From Desmodus rotundus (taxonomy: Eukaryota; Chordata; Mammalia; Chiroptera; Phyllostomidae): a stretch of 64,000 nucleotides of DNA. Location of the stretch: assembly GCF_022682495.2 (NCBI RefSeq), contig NC_071387.1:198068143-198132142 (forward strand), written 5' to 3'. The position numbers and the translations under genes are program-made. A model generated the notes under the pieces. The model did no database searches. It saw only the letters and a list, made by a program, of their open reading frames with translations, and was not told the DNA's origin. This document shows, piece after piece, positions 22,213 to 33,900 of this stretch. Numbering within the stretch: position 1 is the first letter of the stretch; every line of letters starts with the position of its first letter.

Positions 22213-24012
22213 TGTGAAGGTGGGGCCTTCATATGGACAAGGGGTCATCTGTGCCCTGAATGTGCATACAGCACGTGTACTTGGAGGACACACTCAGTTA
22301 CTCGTCTGCTTCTGGTCTTAAGGGGGGCTAATCTCCTGACACCAACAAGACCATATCCTGGGGCTTTGGGGGCCTGTCTGTGGGGCCGCTCACAAAAATT
22401 GATTCGTAGAGAGCCCAGGGCCTTGAGAGGCATTAGAGAGAAGTCCCCAGCTGCAGGTGGCCGGGGACATTGGCTCAGGAAACTGCTCGTTCCCTCTGCC
22501 CAGATGCGAATGAGTTACCACTGATGCTTGGCCCAATCCGTGCGGGTGCTCCGGCCCACGGCAGGATTCCTGGGAGGGAGTTCAGCTTGCAATGGAGTTG
22601 GACTTAGTTTCCAAAGCCAAAAATGTCTTATTTCTATGAAGAAACAAACTACTTCTAATTCAAAGGATTGACAGGACTGATGAGCCAGGCTAAAAAGTAG
22701 GGGCTGAGCTCTCATTCCACGACTAAGACCACGCTGGCTGGCAGGTCTGAGGGGTTTGTTCTAGGCAAGGAGGGGCCAAGGAGCTGCCATGCCTTGGGCA
22801 GGGTTGGCTCAGCTTCCTGGGGGGAGCTGTCGAGTTGTGCACTTGGTAGTGGAACTCATAAAGACCTCCTGGTCCTCTGCAGGTAGATGTTCCTTGCCCC
22901 AAAGTGTATGGTCTTGATCTCCATCCGTGTCCAGGAGAAACATGCTTATCTCGTTGAATAGCCTGATGTAATCCTCGCTAATGGGCCTTGATTCTGAAAT
23001 GCTGGCCCATGGTGCAGTGGCCCTTGGAGGCATGTGTCCTTGTCCAGGACCCAGGCCCTAGGACACGCCAGTGTGCACTTCCTATTCAGTCACCCCCCTG
23101 ACCTGGTGTAACTCATTGCCTCCCTCCACCTGCACCCGAGGTGGCGCCTTCCTGAAGAAAACCGGCCCAGTTCACTGTGCCCACCTTCACTTACATGGGG
23201 AGACAAGCTGTGCGGCTACGAACAGTGAGGAGGGGTGGAGGAGGGCTCCAGCCTGAGGCAAGGGGACTGAGTTAGGAGGAGTTGGCACTTTCCTGCACAA
23301 ATGGAAACTTAAACCAAAAGAATGCCCTGTACGGATTCAGGTGGCCAAGGAGAATGCCTGGGAGTGTTTCAAAAAGTCCTCCCCACAGCACTTGGTTCCT
23401 GTTAATATGCTACATTATGAAAAGGCAGGGGTGGGAACTGTTTGATGAGTAAGATTTGGACGTACCCGTCACACTTGTCAGACGTGTTTGGCCTTGCAGT
23501 CCTTCTTCCATGTTGTAGAGTGCATGTTTGGAAAAGCCAGAGTGAGGTCATTAGGAAGATTACAGAGAAAGAACCTTTGGGGAATGAAAATTCAAAAGGA
23601 CAGTGAAACTGTATTAAGGGTCTGGACAAGAGAGTTTTGTTCTGTCTTTCCATTTATGTACTAGAACTTGGGAGTATGCCCAGCTCTGAAGGGAAATACA
23701 AGAGGAAACTTTGCAGTAAATATTGGTCCAGCCCTTCCACCCCTGCTCAGGAGCCTCATGGAAGCTGCAGACCCACCACCCCTTTGCTACATGAGTCAGT
23801 TTAGGGTTTGGGGGATTTTGGACTCTGGGTGCTTCTGGAAGGGCAGGCCTGGTCCAGTCCTCAATACCCCTGTTGCTTTTGCCTAACCTACTTCTCACAT
23901 CCTTCTCATTTTCTGCATCCTGACAGCATTTATGGTTGCGTCCCTAGCGTGGGAAACCTTCACGGTAATAATAAATACAGTGGGACCAAGTGCTCTAAGA
24001 CCCTGTGTGACC
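22213..24012. other. Unique sequence, no gene seen
   Basis: No nameable repeat. Open frames on both strands are below 105 codons and shadow each other. No tRNA or snRNA features. Confidence 0.45.
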
Positions 24013-24024
24013 TGTTCTCTGTTG

Positions 24025-24116
24025 CAGGGGACTGGCTTGTGCATTGTTTGGTGTTTAGCAGCATCTCTGGCCTCCACCCACTAGAGGCCAGCAACAACCC
24101 CTCTCTCCCCACAGTG
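24025..24116 (-). mobile_element. MER20 hAT DNA transposon fragment
   Basis: 'ggactggcttgtgcattgtt', 'ggtgtttagcagcatctctg' and 'gcctccacccactagaggcc' match the reversed MER20 (hAT-Charlie) consensus closely. It is truncated on both sides, with neither terminal inverted repeat clear. Inactive non-autonomous DNA transposon. Confidence 0.8.
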
Positions 24117-24179
24117 GAAGCATAGGTACTACGTGAAAAGGAGCAATGGCCAGTGCGTTTCATGATGTGGGCGTTGGGG

Positions 24180-24800
24180 CTGGATCAGGAGTGGTCTTCG
24201 GTATCAGACAAAGAGCTTTATCCTTTGGGCGATGAGAAATTGTCAGGGTGTCTCAGGAAGTCATTGTATCTTTGCTACCGGATATCTCCGTGTGCAGGAT
24301 AGATTGGAGTGGTAAACAACTGAGGAAGGGAGATTCATTTGGAATCAGGGCCCTTAAAGGTGACAGAATACAGGAGAGGGGACAGGTGAAAGGTTTACGA
24401 AGTAGAGTTGATGGGACCTAACCACCAGAGGTGAAGGGAAGAGAGGAGTCGAGGGGGACTTACTTGGGCTTGGGGATTGACATTAATTAAAGGGGGCACT
24501 ACAGGAGGAGGCAGCGGTTTGAGGAAGAGCCTAATGGGGTTTATTTGAATGCATGCTGCGTTTCAGGTGCCTGTAGGACAGCCACCTGGTGCGGGGCACT
24601 AGGGGCGGAGTCTGGTGCCGAAGCTCCAGAGATGGAGGTGGAGGAGGTGGCGACTCTTTCTTGGTGGTTGTCCCTGTGGATGTAGAAGGGGAAACCCAGA
24701 GAGGAGGAGGAGAGAGAGAGAGAGGTTGGCGCCCCTCCAGGTCTCACCCTGGCCTGCCAGGAGGAAGGAGGGAAGTTGAGGATAGAGACTGAGAAGGTCT
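24180..24800 (-). mobile_element. Long, decayed L2 LINE segment
   Basis: Phrases in reversed L2 ORF2/3' order: 'gtgcaggatagattggagtg', 'agtagagttgatgggaccta', 'ggaagagaggagtcgagggg', 'gcgtttcaggtgcctgtagg'. The order is kept over about 600 bases, although identity is low. It probably derives from one insertion. The plus and minus frames inside it are not genes. Confidence 0.5.
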
Positions 24801-25345
24801 GGTGAGAGCGCTGAGGCATGCGGGCTAATTCAGCAGTGAAGAGAAAGTTCTGTGGACATATAAAGACAAACACGCATGATGGCACCAGCCGGTGCTGCCC
24901 GACTTGAGTGAGGTGAGGGATGGGCGAGCTCTAAGAGAGGGGCACACTGGCCTGCAGCTGTGTGGGGCTGTCTTTGGGGTGTTTGTGAACCCTGTGTGTG
25001 GCTGCAGAAGCCGGAAGGGAGCTGCTTGTCTGAGTCTGCTGCGGCCAGGGCTCCCCCTGCTCGGCTGGGCTGCACGGTGTCCCCCATCATTGCCATTGTC
25101 CTTGCCATCATCATCTCCCATCGCAGCATGCGGAAACATGCACCTTGTTCATTTGCATAACTTCCTGGGAGTTATTTTTGACCAGGAGATGGGGAACAAG
25201 AGAGAAGTGCCTCCTGATGTTCTCAAATCACTTACGAATTTTATCTTACGGCAAGTGGTCATCAGCGCTGAGTAGCTTTAATGATATGAAGCATGACCGC
25301 TGTAGAACTGGCCAAAGGGAAACAAAGAAAATTCAGATTCCATTG
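24801..25345. other. Unique sequence, no gene seen
   Basis: Contains a pair of 'ccatcattgcc'/'ccatcatcatc' trinucleotide-like phrases at 25084-25120. Overlapping 99-127-codon frames on both strands look like chance. No repeat is named. Confidence 0.4.
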
Positions 25346-25349
25346 GCTT

Positions 25350-25355
25350 TAAAAA

Positions 25356-25388
<33 letters not shown>
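25350..25388. repeat. Compound (TA)n-(CA)n microsatellite
   Basis: An A/T run passes into about eight TA units and then about ten CA units. It directly abuts the antisense L1 3' end, a common place for microsatellites to be seeded. Confidence 0.95.
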
Positions 25389-26060
25389 ATATAAAATTTA
25401 CCATTTTAACCATTTTTTCTAAATATTTATTTTTAGAGAGAGGGGAAGAGAGGGAGAAAGAGGAGAGAAACACTGATGTGAAAAACATCAATCCGTCACA
25501 CCCTGACCAGGGACCAAACCTACAACCCAGGCATGTGCCCTGACCAGGAATCGAACTGCCAACCTTCCGCTTTGTGGGATGATGCCCAACCCACTGAGCC
25601 ACACCGGTCAGGGCCCATTTTAACCATTTTTAAGTACAGTCCTGAGGCATGAAGCCTGCTAACACTGTTGTGCAACCATCACCCCCATCCACCTTTAGAG
25701 CCTTTTTCATCCTGTAAAACGAACTCTGTCCCCGTTAAACAATAACCGCTGTTCCCCTCTCCCCAGCCCATGGCCACCACCATTGCATTGTCTCCGAGTC
25801 TGACAACTCTGGGCTGGTCCTCACATCCGTGGAGTCAGGCAGTGTTTGTCTTTTTGTGGCTGGTTTATTTCACTTAGTATAATGTCTTCAAGGTTTATCT
25901 CTGTTATACTACGTGTAGAATTTCCTTCCCTTTTATGGCCAAGTAATATTCCATTGTATATATAGACCATATTTTTTATATCTACTCATCAGTTCCATGG
26001 ACAAATTGGGTTGCTATGAACACCGTTGTACAATCAGCCATCCGTGTCCCTGCCTCCCAT
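25389..26060 (-). mobile_element. LINE-1 3' end, split by a SINE
   Basis: Antisense L1M-type 3' region in two pieces, 25389-25417 and 25615-26060. The left piece 'ataaaatttaccattttaac' continues after the SINE with 'gttgtgcaaccatcacccc', 'gcccatggccaccaccattg' and 'aagtaatattccattgtata'. Removing the SINE and one copy of its target-site duplication restores a continuous element. Confidence 0.88.
25418..25614 (-). mobile_element. VES-type SINE nested in L1
   Basis: Antisense bat SINE. In minus orientation its head reads GCCCTGACCGGTGTGGCTCAG, with A box TGGCTCAGTGG and B box GTTCGATTCC intact. The tail faces the left end. It is flanked by a perfect 17-base target-site duplication, CCATTTTAACCATTTTT, at 25401-25417 and 25615-25631, so both ends are exact. 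The perfect duplication suggests a comparatively recent insertion. Confidence 0.96.
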
Positions 26061-26330
26061 TCTTTGGTGTGTATGCAGAGGTGTCCGTTGACTTTTGTGG
26101 TATTGTTGATCCCTCTCTCTGTGAGGGGACTGCTGGAAGCACTCACCTGCTCCCTGTCCTGCTGATGCCGCCTTTGTTTGTCCCCCTCTGCTTTTGCTCC
26201 TGGGAGAGACTTAGGCGTGTCCCTTGGCCAGGCCTGGTGAACAGCCGGAGAGCCAGGACTGAGCCCCTGCCTGTAGTTCTGGTAACAGGAAGATCTGCAT
26301 CACGTCCACCTGGTGCTGCCGCGAGTTTGA
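26061..26330. other. Unique sequence, no gene seen
   Basis: GC-rich unique DNA between the L1 and a MIR trace. The 115-codon plus frame at 25997-26344 begins inside the reversed L1 and is not a gene. Confidence 0.45.
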
Positions 26331-26334
26331 ATTG

Positions 26335-26450
26335 GAAGGTCTAGTCTCGGTTCCGCTCTCAGCACCTCCTCTCATGCGCTGACCTTGGCACGCTTTCGCA
26401 TTCCTCTCTGGGCCTCTGTTTCCACCTCCCCGCAATGAGAAGGTTGGACT
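26335..26450 (+). mobile_element. MIR SINE remnant
   Basis: Sense MIR: 'catgcgctgaccttggcacg', 'ctgggcctctgtttccacct' and 'gcaatgagaaggttggacta' follow the core order (GACCTTGGGCA, GCCTCAGTTTCC, AAAATG). Short and diverged. Confidence 0.5.
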
Positions 26451-28200
26451 AAGCCATCCTCATGGTCCCTCCCAGGTTACAGAGGGGGAGGAAATTGTCA
26501 TCTCCTGACCCCAGGAACCAAGGCGAGGAGAAGAAAGCAGAGCTGCAGACTCCTACCACGGTGGCTTGACCAAAAACACATCTGCCCGAAACCTGAGATG
26601 GCCAGGTGTTTCTAATGGCTTGTGTACTTACTGCATTCTGGTATGTGCTGCATGGCTAGTTCTGTGAGCAAATGGAGCAGCGATTTCCCTTAAAGCAGAA
26701 TTATGTGGTGTATATTACCCACCCTTTGTTGAGAGAATGGGACAAAGAGGTGGAATAACAGGTTTCACCACCATAGATTTTTGGCAGATGCCACAAACTA
26801 TCACTGGGGAGAAGACTCTATGGGCAAATTTTACTTCTGATTAAGACTAGTTTAGTCATGGGCCAAGCAAGTTTTAATCCCCTTTTTGCCCCACTTCTTT
26901 CAAAAATTTTGAAGAGCAGACTTCCTTCTCCTTAGCTTACACTCAGAACAAGTCCACACCCAAAACCTAGGCCAGTCAGTCCCAGGAGAACACTCAGGTG
27001 CTCCCGTTTCAGACCCCGGATGGCACGTGACAATTCGGACTGGTCCGTGGTTTCTGGATTGGGCTTGGAGGCCAGGCCCTGATCCTCCAGCGGGTCTTTC
27101 TCCACCCCGCGAGGGAAACGTCGTGTATCTACCAGGGACTGCGTGTCTTGCTTTACTTTTTCTCATTTGTTAAACTGGCCAATGGGAAACTGTTTAAAAA
27201 AAAAAAAACAAAAACAAAACTTTTCTTCCCGACCCTCCCAAGGACATGGCGGTAGAAGTTGGGATGACTAGAAGCCATTGAGAGCACGTGTGGAAACGTA
27301 TAGCATCTCCTTTTAGGAGACATTTGAACCATCTAATTATAAAATAAGAACTTTTTAAAAATCTGGGTACTACTGGGTCATTTTTTTTTAATACATGAAG
27401 AATTAAAAAACAATTTTGAACGCCAGAGAACTTCCCATGGCGATTGGGACCCTCTTCTGACAACACAGATCCGTTAGTGGGGAAAATCCATATGGGGTGA
27501 AACGCTAAAAGAAAGGAGTAGATTAAAAAAGACAAATGTGAGTCCTGAAACCTAACAGTCCTTCCAGGTTTTCAGAAGCTTGACCTTGGAATGCCTGTTC
27601 CTCTTTCCCCCCTGACGACTGTAACTGCTCAAGGACTGTCCGTATTTCGATAATATGATGCTGTTCTCATTTAAATCGTTTGTGTAAATTTTCATATCTA
27701 TCGCGAAGGCCTTGGGGCTTGGGGGACTGCGTCTCTGGTTTTTGGATCATGAAAGACCCCTTTTGCTCCAGCTGCAAAATGAGATGACTTTGACACAGAG
27801 TAGAAGTCACAATGTATATGTGTGTTAGTTTGGGGAAGTCTGTTTCTAAAAATCCTATTTCCTGGTAAAATCTGAAGACAGTAAAACTCGAATCATCTCT
27901 GCAGTGCTGACAGGCTAGCAGCAGTCGGTGTCCCCGAGGGCTGGCCAACAGTCTGCTTTGCTGGTGGTGGTCTGGGATGGAAGATGGCAAAGCTGTCAGA
28001 CAGGGAGGTGGTGGGTTTGGTTGGAGTCATCGTGACAAGTAGCCCTCATGGACCAGTGGGCTTCTTTTTAAAATTAAAGTCTCGATTGTTATTTCCATTT
28101 GAATTCATTACGAAACTTGGCCCTTTAATAAGTGTGAAATAAAATATTTAATTCATTGTGAAGTGTTAGGTGGCTGGATGGAAAGTTTCTTGACCATCAC
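26451..28200. other. Unique sequence, partly AT-rich
   Basis: An A-rich run at 27195-27222 and a T-run at 27381-27390 may be decayed retroposon tails, but no body is recognisable next to them. 28080-28160 is AT-rich with ATTGTTAT and TTTAAT cores (candidate regulatory DNA). Frames such as 27194-27535 on - are low-complexity. Confidence 0.4.
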
Positions 28201-28217
28201 TTTGGCAATATGTTTTT

Positions 28218-28423
28218 CTAAAGATTTTATGTATTTATTTCTAGAGAGAGGGGAAGGGAGGGAGAAAGAGAGGGAGAAAAACGGCAATGTGTGGTTACCC
28301 CTTACGCGCCCCCAACTGGGGACATGGCCCACAACCCTGGCATGTGCCCTGACTGGGAATCAAACTGGTGACCCTTTGGGTCCCAGGTCAGCACTCAATC
28401 CACTGAGCCACACCAGCCAGGGC
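28218..28423 (-). mobile_element. VES-type SINE
   Basis: Antisense bat SINE, ending at the right with the head complement 'ccacaccagccagggc'. The tail at the left contains 'attttatgtatttatttcta'. The target-site duplication is decayed: TTGGCAATATGTTTTT (28202-28217) against TTGGCAGTACATTTTT (28424-28439), 13 of 16 matching, which suggests an older insertion than the copy at 25418. The B box reads GTTTGATTCC, one change from consensus. Confidence 0.94.
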
Positions 28424-28439
28424 TTGGCAGTACATTTTT

Positions 28440-29702
28440 GATGTTTGTGACATGCTGTGGAGACGTCTGTATACTGAAGCTCCCGTGACTCCATTACCAA
28501 GGTGTGCATCTTTTGCTGTTGGAGGAGGTGGTCTGCAGGTACTTGCAGGAGGAAGCCATGAATGACTTCTGCCAGGATCTGACACCACCCCCACCCCCCA
28601 CCCCACTGCTCTGCACTGCCCCCTCCCCCGACTGGTCCACCCTATACTCCAGAAAGTTGAAGTCGTTTTTAGCAGCATGGTTTCAATACGCTCACAGGGC
28701 AAGGATTGGCTTGCTCTCTTACAAACACAGTTTAGCTGGATGCACTCACATGAAAAACGATCTGAGTGCTGTGGGTGGGGCCCTCGAGCTCAGGAGGTGA
28801 AGCCAGGAAGGAGGGGAGAGAGAGAGGGAGTCAGTCAGTCAGCTCCTGAGCTGAATAGCTTGGGAAGCTGGCAGGATGTCAGAGCACATACTGGTATGGC
28901 TCACATTTTCGTGGATCGTCAATAACCCAGGACTTTAAGGAACAGAGCGAAGAGGGGAAATGAACCACAGCAAACTTTGGAGTCTGTCCTAGGCAAGTGG
29001 CTGCGAAGCACAGGGGAGAACGCTCACCTGATCGGCTCACGACACAGGTAGGAGGGGAGACCCAAGCAGCGAAGAGAGACATGCCGTCTCCCTGAACACT
29101 ACTTCCTTGTCTTCCAAAGGCTTACTTAAAAAAGAAATGTGAGAAACGAGTAGATGATACTGACATAAGAAACAGACTCAGCCTGAATCGTGCTATCTGC
29201 CCAGGCAAGAGATTTTTTTTCCTGTTACTAGTTTGACGGCCAAATGACAGTCGTATCCCAGGGGTTGCTTTTTTTAAAAAAATCACCCCAAATCATGCAG
29301 TATTTACGTTAAAACTGACTTTAAATTTGGGAGATGATAAATGAACTGCAGACATTGTTTTAGAACAAATACTTTGAAGATAGTTGACCAGAAATTGACT
29401 TCAGGCTTGACTGTTGCTACATGTTCCTATTTCAGAGCCAGCAAGGTGCTTGCTAATTTTTGCTAGCTTTGTAAGAAAGGAGGTGGGTGCGTAACAGCTG
29501 TGAAACGTCCAGAATTGACTGGGATCCCGGGTGAAGCGGGAGTGCACTGATGTTTTCTCCATTAAAGGCAGGCTGCCTCTGCTCAGCTTCTAGGTCAGGG
29601 AAGTGGAAAGTACTGTGAAAATAAAAGTGTGGATCCTGAATATTTGTCACGGGAGTGGGGGTGGAGGGAATGAGGAGGGGCAGAGAGTTAGAAATGGTCG
29701 CA
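28440..29702. other. Unique sequence, no gene seen
   Basis: A C-rich 'ccacccccaccccccacccc'-like run at 28587-28605 is the only low-complexity item. No transposable element is recognised, and the open frames on both strands are short. Confidence 0.45.
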
Positions 29703-29713
29703 GTGACGTTTTC

Positions 29714-29903
29714 TTTTAATTTTTTTATTGATTGATTTTGAGAGAGACAGAGAAATGCTGATTGCATTGTTCTACTTATCTATGCATTCATCGGTTGTTT
29801 CTTGTATGTTTCCTAACCAGGGATCAAACCTACAACATTGGTATATTGGGATGCTGCTCTAACCCACTGAGCTACCAGTAGTGAGCTAATGCCACTGAGC
29901 TAT
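29714..29903 (-). mobile_element. Decayed VES-type SINE
   Basis: An old antisense copy: the tail complement 'attgattgattttgagagag' at the left, then 'accagggatcaaacctacaa' and 'taacccactgagctaccagt' at the right. The A box survives in part; the B box is changed. A short imperfect duplication, GTGACGTTTTC (29703-29713) and GTGACATTTTC (29904-29914), supports the ends. It is the most diverged of the seven SINEs. Confidence 0.82.
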
Positions 29904-29914
29904 GTGACATTTTC

Positions 29915-30721
29915 ATACTCAGAAGTAGGGATGGGGGGGAAACAAGGAGAGCCATGGATTGCAGCCACGTGCAAGGAAAATTTAAGGACTGATCTGTGGA
30001 TCCTATGGTGGTTGCTGAGTCTCAGAGCATTCTCTCCATCCTGGGGGCTTGTGATAAGGGAAGCAGAACAGAATGAAGACCACCTCAGGCCTGGGTTTCT
30101 GAGCCACTTCCAGGCCTTGCTGCTGATCGGCACCTGAATACTTTGGTATGGATTTGCCCCCTAATGACCTGGTCAGAGTGTTAAATGGTGCTAAGGTGGG
30201 GTAGGTCAGAAATGGCATGTGTGGTCAGAGTGGCAGGAGCATCAGAATTAGGTAGGAAACTTGATTTCAGTGACCTAGGCCAGCCTGAGACCTGGCACTC
30301 TTGGGTTTGAGCTTTGGAGAATGCCATATTACCCACAGGGGTGTGTCTGAGAAGGCAGAGGTGAGAGCTGCGTTGCTTGCTGCTCATTGGCTGGCTATTG
30401 TCCTCCGGCCTTGGTGGCCCAATCTTGTGGCTTTGCATTTTAAGCCTGAAGGGCTGGGAGATGCCTGTACTCAGTTGAGGCAGGCCTGTACCTTATCGCT
30501 AATCTCCCTCGGTCTCCTCAGCCTTCCACGTTGCCTGGGAAGGGAAACAGCACCCCCTGTGGTCTTCAAGGAAACTCTAGTTCTCTCCCGCCTGCTGTCT
30601 CCCGTTGGGTGGGTTCGCTTTGTCTCCCACCCTCCACACTTGTCTGTCCCAGGAGCTGTTTGCAGTGGATTAAACTGAGCTGGGGGACAGGCTCCTCTCC
30701 AAGGTCCATTCTGGAAGCACT
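29915..30721. other. Unique sequence, no gene seen
   Basis: No repeat can be named. Overlapping plus and minus frames (30301-30678 and 30471-30734) are chance frames in GC-rich DNA. Confidence 0.45.
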
Positions 30722-30910
30722 CAGAGGTCAGCAACTGTGGGCCAAGTCCAGGCTGCCCCAGCTTGTTTCTGTATGTCTCGCGAGCTAATGCAGTTTACAT
30801 TTAAAACATTAAACAAACAAAGGAGAATTACAGGACAGAGCCAGATGTGGCCTGCCAAGCCTAAAATATTTACTACCTGACCCCTTAGAGAAAACGGTTG
30901 CTGGCCCCTC
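30722..30910 (-). mobile_element. MER1B-like hAT-Charlie DNA transposon
   Basis: Both ends are visible. The left is 'cagaggtcagcaactgtggg' and the right, reversed, begins 'gaggggccagcaaccgtttt', corresponding to the MER1-type CAGGGGTTGGCAAACT terminal inverted repeats. The interior 'tgtctcgcgagctaatgcag' and 'gcctaaaatatttactacct' also fits. The copy is shorter than the roughly 340-base consensus, so it has internal deletions. No 8-base target duplication survives. Non-autonomous and inactive. Confidence 0.82.
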
Positions 30911-33900
30911 ATTAGCATCATCATGAGCAGTATGACCAGTGGGTTGATGCCGCTCATTAGTTCAATGGGCCGTTGTTTTCGAAACTGATTTTAGCTTCTC
31001 AGTCTGTTAAATGGCATTATTACCTCCAAAAGGGTAGCTTCGGGAGCAAGGAAGTTGAAGATTTTCTGCAAGGTCCAAACAATGGGCAAGGAACTCTGGG
31101 TCTGAGGTTAGATTGCCACCATCTCCCCTCGTCAGTGAGGCTGCTGATGCAGATCCTGTGACCCCAGCTATGTTGACTGCGTCCCCCGCTGAAAGAACCT
31201 GATGGGGACCCAAACTCTGCTAACTTACCCAAAAATGACTCACTTCCTTCTTTCTCTTGAGGACTGACTGCTGGCTAGACTTCTACAACCCCAGTTGTTT
31301 GGTGTTGCCACTTTGGGGGTGGGGGGGAGGTGCTTTCTGTAATAAAGAAAAGTAAGATAGACAGTTAAGCGGATATGGATATCTTGTTTTCTCCTATTTA
31401 GAACCGTGTCTTTATTGCTCTCTAAGAAAGCTTACTGTAGGCCCTCCAGCCTTAACCCTGAGCGTGTCGTTCTTGACCAGCACAGTATTCCATTGTTATT
31501 GTAATTTCTAATAAGGCAAGAGGAAAATCTGATGATCTTGCTCTTGTGTCGAAACTGCCAGCCTGGTCATGGAACTAACTTCTGTAAGTAGCTTATAGTC
31601 CACCGCAGAGGCCCAAGAAAGTCTTCGCAAAAGGATTGTAGTTTCAGAAGAAAAATAAAATGGCTGGCATAATTGTTTTTTCTCTACAGGACATTTCAGT
31701 CATCTCTCCTCCTGTATTTGGAAATCATGTGCTGTCAGTAGAGAAGAAGGGGGGGTGGGGCCCCGTCTGACAGGTGAAAACAAGTGTGGCAGGATGAAAA
31801 CATGTGCTGTGCGGTGCCCCCGAGCCGAGCCCGGAGAACGAGATGGTGGCGGTGCACTTGCGAAGTCCGGCTGCCAGAGTGACAGGGGTGGGGCCTTCAA
31901 TCCACGATGTGGGCCAGGCAGCACCTTCCTCTCTATTTAGCAAAGGGGTTGGCTCTGAATTTAGAGATTAAGCAACCTGCTATTCCTGTATGCACTGGAA
32001 TTTCAGACAGCATTGGAAACCTGTTTTCCGAAATTGCTGAAATTCAACTGGAAGCCAAGCTGTCGGAGGCCTGGACTCTGCAAATGAGGGGCAGTTAGGA
32101 ATCACAGCATGCGAGGGAATTTATTAAGGTGCCCAAGAGGGTGCGGCGCTGCTGTGTGGCCAGATTCAGTGGGGCAGGCTCTGGGTTCCCAGAAGGCCAC
32201 GATCAGAGGGTGAGTAACTTCTCTGTGTGAGCCGGCAGCGCACACCGCAGAGCTCTAGAACTCACGCCTCTCTCAAGGTGGCAAAAGGGACCCTTCCACT
32301 TCAGAGGCATGCGACCAAGCTGGCTCATAAAGAGGCAGGACAACCAGGCAGGCAGTCTGACCAGGAGCTGAAGTGGAGTACAAGCCATGAGCAGCCCTTA
32401 GTTATTAGCCCACTTATTTATGGGGTGTTGGGAAGGCTAAGCGTCTGCTCAGAGTTGGAGCATCTGCCCCCTCCCTTTGGCTATCCAAACAGGCTGGAAT
32501 CTGACCCCTTTTCTCACCTCTTTCCTGATGGTGCATGGGATAAAAGACTGAGCTAGTGTGTGCATACATACGTATGTAAAGGTGTGTAAACCTACAGGGG
32601 AGGAACAGCTGAGCAAAAAGAAGTTATGATTCTGAATTATAAACAGAAAACTTGCAACCGTGTCCATGAAAGAGGATCCATAATTTCTGTCCCTTTTAAG
32701 AATGTCTATGGGCAATGCCCCCTCTCACTTCCAGACATGATTTCCATGCATTTCCTGCAGTGGGGTCCAGGGGGTGTTGCACAAAATCCCTCTCACACGG
32801 AACGTCCCTGCTGGAGCTCCGTCTTCCTTGGTGGCCAGGGAGCGTGAATAGAGCATTCTTCCTCTGTTAACCCGCAGCTGTTCGGCTTAGCAGGAGGACA
32901 CGGAGTGTGCCCCACTTGGAGATCTTCTGATGACTTTGCTGCCCCTGTGGGCACATGTGCCCCATGTTGCCTTGGTTTGTTAAATCCAGGTGTGCATGAG
33001 TGTGGACACACGCTACGCCTCTGTGATTCCACAGATGGCCTCTGTAGGGCACAACCCGGGTGCATGGCCTTGGCTCAGATACAAGGGCTTCTACAGTGAG
33101 TCAGACCATGACAGCAGTGGATCTGGGACTCTGGGTCTGCCTCCCACTTTATCATCTGCTCCTGAAGAAGCAACCCAACCACGTTTCACATGCACCAGAG
33201 GAAACCAGCCGTAGAGAGACCAAAAGTGACTCTTTTGGTGAAAGAGAAGGATCACCCCATAGTTTGCATTTTTTATAATTTCAAGATTTAGAGGCTGTCG
33301 GGTTGGCTTAAAGCAAGATACACATGGACCATCTTTTTTGCCTTTCTAATTTCTACACTAATTTTCTTCCTGAATTGGAAGGTGGAAACCAAGTTGGAAA
33401 TTGGCAGAGCAGGGCAAGTCTGAGGAAGGACCAGAGTGGCCCTTGAGAATCAGTTCGGCTTAAAGGCCTCTATTTCAGTGAGACTCCTCAGACTGTGGGG
33501 CGAAACAGCAGTTACAGGTTGCCCCCCTAAAGAGTAGGTAGATGGCCTTCCGTTTATACATCACATTTCCCCAAGCCTTGCCCTTTTCATAAAAATTGAA
33601 ACTATTTTACAAGCTCCCCTCCCTACCCCTCCAAAAAAGTGGTCCTACAGTGAACAATTTAGAATTCCCACCCAAAGAATACAACTGGAAGTGCCCCAGG
33701 TGGGGGGAGTGGGAGGAAATTCAAAGGCACCTTACTTGACCTTCATTTGAAAGGCATTCATCTTGATGGGACAGCAACCCTTTAATTTTGGCTTTTGCCG
33801 CTGTTTCTGACCCTTTGTCAAAAGTGTTTTTTCTTTTCTCCTGCTGCCTGGCTCTACCAGCAAGAGGAGGGTCTGTCTTTCAAGGAACCCCCCTTTGACT

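Noticed and set aside
21919..22524. 201-codon open frame on the plus strand
   Set aside because: It crosses an L2/L3-like fragment, is shadowed by minus-strand frames and has no recognisable protein family.
25350..25388. CRISPR-like or satellite array
   Set aside because: It is a plain dinucleotide microsatellite. No spaced repeat array of any kind occurs in the window, as expected for mammalian DNA.
27195..27222. A-rich run as the tail of a processed pseudogene
   Set aside because: The preceding 400 bases contain no recognisable coding or SINE/LINE body and no target duplication is visible.
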